64,000 bases of DNA from contig JAWWNJ010000059.1 of NCBI GenBank assembly GCA_037176885.1, positions 1,302,001 through 1,366,000 on the forward strand, in the 5' to 3' direction. The translations under genes were made by a program, and so were the position numbers. The notes below the pieces were generated by a model, which saw only the letters and a list, made by a program, of their open reading frames with translations, made no database searches and was not told the DNA's origin. Origin of the DNA: Favolaschia claudopus (taxonomy: Eukaryota; Basidiomycota; Agaricomycetes; Agaricales; Mycenaceae). Shown here piece by piece: positions 58,061 to 64,000 of this stretch (positions within the stretch are counted from its first letter, which is position 1; each line of letters opens with the position of its first letter).

Positions 58061-61000
58061 TTAAACAAATGTTAGTAAAGTCTGTCCTTGAGCTTTCTCA
58101 AGCCCAAGGTGAACTCGAGCCGACCTCTCAAGTTCAGCGTCCCTCGCGGGCACACAATGGGGTCGATCCTTTGCGGTCGACTTGCGCCCGACGCAGAGGA
58201 CGATAGATTTTTCTTGGCAGTCCTGACACGGGTTACTGCACCAATACCAGCGCGACTTGCCCTTGCAGTCCGGATTGGCGCAGCGCGGGCAAGAACGTAC
58301 ACGCTGCTTCTGTTCTGCGGGTACTGGCATGCTCTCGGCGACGCGTTGGATGCTCAAACCTGCCGTCGCAATTGCGGCAGCCTCTGGAATGTTGTTTTGC
58401 GCCGAAATTTGTTGCACTCGTGAAGTCGAGGGAATGGAGTTGGATGGGATCCTACAAACAAAATCAGCATCATTCAATCAAGCAGAGTTAACACTTTTAG
58501 CTCACTGAGTGATACTGTTAAAGCCGCTGGTGACTTGAAGTTTAGTCGGGGGGCCCGACTGAGCATTAACTATTTTGTCAGCTCGTTTCGGGTCTTGAAG
58601 CGTCTTGTCCAACGACTGAATTTTGCCTCGCGCATCGGCGCAGCTTTGTCGAACATTTGCGGAGTCCTTGTAAGCTCCATTCAAATGGGCAGTAAGTTGT
58701 TCCTCCATCTTCGGATCTGAATCAGAATAGACGGAACAGCAATGCAAAAATCATATCTCACTTTGTAGAAACAGCCATCCCGCACCTCTGCCTCTCGATT
58801 ATAAACCACAGCGGCCTCGGTAGAAATCACGGTCTTGCACTTCTGGAAGGCCTTTGACGTCTGCATGAGATGATTGAATAAGGGGATTTCGAGTCCATGG
58901 ACTGGTAAAATAGCCTTGCGCGTTCCTTGCATGCGAGCCAGGTAACGCTGCTTCTGAGGATGTTTGGAGTCAACCTCTTCGTTATACGGCTGAATCCCGA
59001 GAGGCTCGCAGACGGCTCTTGGAATTTTGATGATACCAACGCACTGTTCGGTTTGTTGATACAAATTGCCGTTTACCCACGTCAACGGAGTAGGTGGGCG
59101 ACCATATCCCTCTGCGAGAGTTAATTCTAACTCTTGGATACTGTTTGACAGCCAGATCGAGTCGTGGCCGGTATATTTCTTGCCCGTCGAATTAAAATGT
59201 CCGACCTAATGACCAGTTAGATAAAGAATTGTGATAGACAGTTGAGAAGGACTCACACGGAGGTTATGGCGTAGAACAAAGTCAAGCAGACAAGACACCA
59301 TATGTCGAACGGAGGCTGCGTGAGACGGAAGTTTGGCGAGGAGATGGGTGTGCACACCGCCTTCAACCATGTTCGTACCTCGAACACAACGATAGATCGG
59401 CAGTCCATCCGCTTTCTTGTCAAAGCCGAGGCAATAGTATAGCTGGACACCAGGGGGATCCGAGACGAAGCCATTCTTTATCAACTCAAGAATGTTTTTT
59501 GCGATCTTCCACGCGGCCGAGTTGAATAGAGGTAGCTTTGTTTTGCTGTCAAGAAGGGGACCCCAAGTCATAAAGACAGCATGGACCAGAGGATACAAAT
59601 CTTCGGGAGGTGGAATTGTACGATGACAGTGACGCCATAGCCACTTCGGATGGAATCGAAGCATGTCTTGCCAAGTTACATTCTTCGTTTTGAGATATGC
59701 TTCGATTTGGGCTTTGTCAGCAGGATGAGGAATCAGCAACGCGTCGCGCAGCGCCCGCGAAAATGGCACCCGCAGCCCGTGATTCCGAGAAATGTAAATC
59801 ATGTTGAAGACATGAAATACATCCTTGAGGACACGGCTACGAACGAGCAGGGCATAAGTTGCAAGCACAACGAACGGAATGTCGCCCAAGATAGAGGCGC
59901 CCTCAGCCGCACTATTCTCATCCCGGTCCGAGGAAGCCTGCGACTGGTGCGGGGAAGGCTCCGAGTTGCGATCTGCACCATCTTCTTGCTCAATTTCATC
60001 CAACGCCTCGCCCAAACCCATCAGATCATTTTCCAGATCTTCTGAATCACTGAGCGGTTGCAAATTTTCGGATTGGGGGTTGGGAGGATGAAGAACTGGA
60101 ACCATAGAAGGTTGGGGTAGACTGGAAGCAGAAGAGGATTTGGGGTCGATTGCACCGAGCACGCGAACATGACTTCGGTGAGCAAGAATGTCGAATGGAG
60201 GGTTTCCGTAGGTCTTTAGTGAACGGGTTTTATCGTTTTGACCAACAACAGCACCTGGAATCAGTAATTCTTGCACTGTAATCACAGTTCGTGTCGCAGT
60301 GAGTTTGGTTCCATTGAAGGTTTCCAAGATAGCAGCAGCCGACACAACCCCGCGTGCTGCAACTTTCTTGTTATCGTCGGTGAGAAGTAGTACAGGAGTA
60401 TTGGGTGGTATATTGGGCTCGATAGCGGCAGGGAGTGGTGTCGCGCTAATTTTCCGGTAAAGGATAAGCGCTGCATAAGCATCGCGAGCCGCATGTTGTT
60501 GCTGAACAACGGATAGGTCCGAATCCGACCAATTGCTGCTAATGCGCTCGCTGAATCGTTGAGGGAAGCGTTGGCCAAGCACAGAAGCAACTAGATCGAC
60601 TAGAGATAAGTTTGCCTTGGATATCAAGAACCGATCCTTTGCGAAGCTTCCAAGCTCAAGCGCGCCTGCAAACGAGCCAGGAGGCTGACCACATGCAGTA
60701 GCAAGCCGGCATAGGTCAGAATTCACGCTACGGCCCGCTTTGATGATTCGAGGTTCACGGAGGAGGTTCATCAGTTCGAATGGCAAGGCTTTTCGCTTGA
60801 GCAATTCACCAATCTTTTCAATTGTAAGTCGAAATAATTCATGGCATATTAGGGGAAGCCTGCTTACCTGTAGAACATGGACTAGATCCTTGTATGCGAT
60901 CTGGAGTACAGCTGGCGGACCTTGCTGAGCCAAGCGGCCATGCGGAGTTATATCAATGTTCCATTCCGAGCCAAAACCTACGACAATGTAACCACCGGCA

Positions 61001-63008
61001 GTCTGCGGCACATCATCTAGAATGCTCCGCATAACATTATTGATCGTGGTTGTGTCGTTGTGGACGGATGGATGGATAACCGAGTCGGAGTCAACGAAGA
61101 GCGGAAGTTCCGCATGTTTCTCGACAGGTGTAACTTTGTCAAGAAGGGAGGGGAATAGCTTTTCGAGCATGGGTTTGTCGGACATGTTGTCAGTGTAGAA
61201 GACTTCCGGTGAGTCATGCCCGTATATCACAAGATCATCGGCCAGGCGGCGTAAAGCATCTTCATATTGTGAATGGGACTTCGTTGCAACAAGTACGCAG
61301 ACCTTAATCTCGCCTTTCTCGTTTGTGACGGTAAGAAGGGCTGTGAAGATCGGCACTCCATCAACTTTGAAGACATGTTTTGCAAGCTAAAATGCGGTGA
61401 GCGGAAGGGTCTTGACTGCAATTGAAGAGCTCATACCTTGTGGCTATGATCAATCGCGCAAATTCGGGCAGACAACATTGCGGTATGTTGATTTAGAGCA
61501 CCGCGGTATGACTCGATGAAGTCATCGTAAATATCACGCAGCCATTGGCCGCTTGGAGTGAAACCATGAAACCCGCATGCAGAACAATCTTCGAATGGTA
61601 GAAAAGGTTCGTATGTAGCCCCCGGAATTTTCATTCGCATCTGATGAACCTTTGCGCGCAGATACTGAAGTCGGATCTCGTCAAAGCGGCGAAGATGTTG
61701 CATTCGAAAGACGTCTGCCACCTCCTCGGCTCCCATTCCATGCTGGAAACATGAACGGAGGACTCCAAATGCTCGAGTAGACAGGCCGCTTCGCCATGTG
61801 AGATGTGCAGGGCATTCGGCTACGAGTTCGAGGGGTAACTTCTCCATGACTCTCTGATCCCAGGAGCGGAAACGAGCACCACATCCTCCGGACTTCTTTG
61901 TGCATCCATATATCCAACCAATAATCCAGAAGCAAGCATCGAGGTCAACGACACGTCGCGGCCGTTTTAGAACGCCGTTACGCGTGAGGTGATATTTGTT
62001 GCAAGCGGGACAGCTGACGCGGAAGCTACTACCCACGAGTTCGAGGGGATCCCATAGAAATAAATCCGGAAGAAAGAGGTCGGTGGGTTTAACATTGACC
62101 CCACCAAACCTGAACCAGGGTGAACTTCGAGTGAGCCAAAATGTCCCAGCGACGTAATGTCGAGATTTCTTTTCCAGGTGATTCAAATCGTAGTTGAGCT
62201 CATCTAGCGCTCGCGTGAGATGTTGTCTAAACCAATCCGGAAATGGTTTCCGCTTGCGGGTAGGTTGAGGCTCGGTCTCGTCTTCCTTCCCAAGTTCGTC
62301 GTTGTCAGCATCCTCTTCCTCACCAATACCCTCGCCGCAAAGTGCTTCGGAGCCAGCCATATCATCAACGTCCGTGATAAAATCGACAGGATCGTGATTC
62401 TCGGAGGTCGGGAGTGAAGCTGAAAATGTAATATTTGACGTGGGTTGTGCAACGGCACGGGAAACTACGTCGCGGGGGGCTTTGGAATTTGAGATGGAGT
62501 GGGATGTTGGTGTGAGGTCTTTGAGTTGAGTGGAGGGACAAGACATCTCATTAGATGTGGGAGGTAGGTACAACGAGGGAGTAGATAAGTTGGTACTCTC
62601 TGAAACAGCGCGAAACAGCCGAGATTGACTCGCAGAGCCTCGAGCAAGCTGTGATGAGTGTGAGCGGCAGGTAATGACAGGTATAAATGAATTAACGCAC
62701 CAGGTTTGAAAGTGGAATCCTTCCTTCCGCGGGCGTAGCAGCGAAAGGATCATTATCCGGCAAGTTTGGACTTTCATCAGCCTCTACGGCACTCCCTGTG
62801 CGTGCTTTCATCTTCTTTGGCTGTTGAGAAGTTTGACCAGGGTTCGAGCTCGATTCTCCGGGCCGCACAGCGTCCAAGTCGGGATTTTGCGCTTGTTTTT
62901 CGAGCCCTTGGGACGCCCGCGCCCGCGTTTCGTTCCAATCGCTGACGGCTCAGATGGCGGCGGAGTCTCTTCGGGATGTTCATAATGATAGAAGATTGTT
63001 CCAGACAT
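58061..63008 (-). CDS. DUF6729 plus 3'-5' exonuclease protein, about 1,544 residues, exon 1 frameshifted
   Basis: Minus-strand exons 63008-62701, 62648-61437, 61386-60868, 60813-59257, 59205-58762, 58708-58506 and 58451-58061 join through 50-54 bp introns. In order: an AT-hook (GRGRPKGSKNK) in exon 1; an acidic linker; a DUF6729-type region in exon 2 with CPACN, a CT..GGCGA cysteine pair and HLRRFDEIRLQYLRAK; DHSHK before an intron and FYTDN 66 codons after it; a DEDD-type 3'-5' exonuclease-like domain at about 61014-60440; and a C-terminal cysteine cluster (CPRCANPDCKG, CSNPCQDC). In the exonuclease the first Asp is Gly (GFGSEW) and the Tyr before the last Asp is His (QHAARDAYA), while E, VNSDL and RDAYA remain. 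Exon 1 lacks one base in an A-run (about 62884-62888), breaking the frame; the rest is open. Its role is not established; the family is numerous in mushrooms. Confidence 0.8.
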
Positions 63009-63182
63009 GTTAAACAGTCGGAAACGAGTGGGAATCGAAGTTATATTGTGCGAGAAAGAGTGGAGGAAGCCCAAGCTGACTCGGAACGGCTCCCGGGGGC
63101 AGTGCTGATCCAATCATTGATTTGCCATATAGGGAATATTCGCTATTACGACGCTATAGTCCCACATCACCAGTATTCAGCC

Positions 63183-63838
63183 CTTGCTCCCCCTTTATCA
63201 GAGCCGTCACCGAAAAGCAATAAGCTGTGCTAGACGGCTTTTTGATGGCGTCACCGCCCTTGACGTGCGCACGTCAAGATTAGCATCCTCCGAGTGATAC
63301 GATGTTCTTCCGAGTGATCCATCCTGATCCCTACTGATCCAGACTGATTGCAACGTGATGGCGCATCCTTTTCAACTGATGGTGCACCCGTCCTTGACCC
63401 TGCCCGAGGCTGCTCAACGGAAGGGAAAATACAGTTCTCTATTTCATACACGGTACAGAGGGGCAGGTTCTGGCGCCATTAGTTTTCCAGAAAGTTGCTG
63501 TAAAGAAGCGATGAAAATAAATGATATCAATGTTGCGGCTTGCTCAGTTATAGTGTCACCACGGTTCTGAGTGGATAGGTATTCTATCATGATGATAAGC
63601 TAGTCAGAAATTTGATTGGTGGTTCATCCTCCAGAACGTCGCTGCCCGGCATAAATAAAGTTTTGTTCACAAGAGTAGAGTACTACTAAGTACTTATGTG
63701 CGTGAAAAAGAATCCAGCCGAATTAAGTATGCCCCCCCAAACAACAGCGCAACATTAATATTGTCAATTTGTGTGCCATATAAGAATTTACACAAGCTCC
63801 CCCTGCTGTAGGCCGGTATTCCGGCATACAAATCATAT
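63183..63838 (+). mobile_element. Short Helitron-like element sharing both ends with 27206-30312
   Basis: The left end TTGCTCCCCCTTTATCAGAGC and CACCGAAAAGCAATAAGC is nearly the same as at 27215. The right end CTGTAGGCCGG-TATT-CCGGCATACA then AATCAT is the same hairpin as at 30282, but with different stem bases that still pair. The middle (about 600 bp) is unrelated to the longer copy and has no gene. Fits a non-autonomous rolling-circle element. Confidence 0.45.
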
Positions 63839-64000
63839 TTACATGTGGTACAGAATAAATTGAGATCAGGTGTCCATATGGCTTGCACAGCCAAATATCA
63901 ATGAACAAGGGATCGTTTCCATGATCTGGGGATCGCACGCATGGCCGTAGTAAGGTACAGAATATCAGTTTTCACCTTGGAATGGAGTTCAACCAATAAA
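63839..64000. other. Right edge, nothing recognised
   Basis: No gene or repeat end seen in the last 160 bp. Confidence 0.4.

Noticed and set aside
59206..63008. Reading the large gene as a KDZ transposase
   Set aside because: The domain order (DUF6729-type region then DEDD exonuclease-like domain) differs from KDZ proteins. The CxC-type fragment at 55390 is separate.

Overview
The window looks like a repeat-rich nuclear segment of a basidiomycete, most likely an agaricomycete mushroom. Gene models only close when 41-58 bp GT-AG introns are removed, and the recognisable proteins are types typical of these fungi: a BTB/POZ protein, a DUF6729 plus 3'-5' exonuclease protein, a CxC6/KDZ fragment, an rve-integrase protein and several lineage-restricted proteins of unknown function. 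No rRNA, tRNA, CRISPR or bacterial-type operon was seen.

Layout. 0.8-2.5 kb: broken Helitron-like protein with a matching 5' end. 3-4.2 kb: small inverted-repeat elements. 4.26-6.1 kb: truncated Ty1/copia element. 6.1-9.2 kb: dispersed repeat, a 200-bp MITE and a foldback element carrying a nested 526-bp MITE. 9.7-11.6 kb: seven-exon gene with one in-frame stop. 12.2-14.6 kb: hairpin repeats and an integrase gene with a late frameshift. 14.8-15.9 kb: intact three-exon BTB gene. 16-21.9 kb: foldback terminus, degenerate GC-rich tandem repeats, LINE gag fragment. 21.9-26.0 kb and 49.3-53.4 kb: two almost identical 4,062-bp PIF/Harbinger transposons in opposite orientation, each with a transposase gene and a convergent Myb-like gene. 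26.3-30.8 kb: a host-type gene split by about 3.1 kb of mobile DNA inside one intron. 31.4-34.6 kb: Ty3/gypsy remnant and a nested pair of inverted-repeat elements. 35.5-47.4 kb: mariner-like, foldback, hAT-like and Harbinger-like MITEs, a solo-LTR-like sequence and a decayed gene at 39.1-40.5 kb. 54-55.8 kb: MITEs, solo LTR and CxC6 fragment. 58.1-63.0 kb: a large seven-exon DUF6729/exonuclease gene, frameshifted in exon 1.

The genes do not form a pathway. The window is mainly a record of insertion, nesting and decay. The Harbinger pair looks recent (only two differences noticed by eye), while the copia, gypsy, LINE and Helitron pieces are old. The most interesting items are the DUF6729/exonuclease protein, whose N-terminal half carries motifs resembling a MULE-type DDE transposase, the Harbinger pair with an apparent ACT target duplication, and several TIR elements whose borders are supported by target-site duplications or by nesting.
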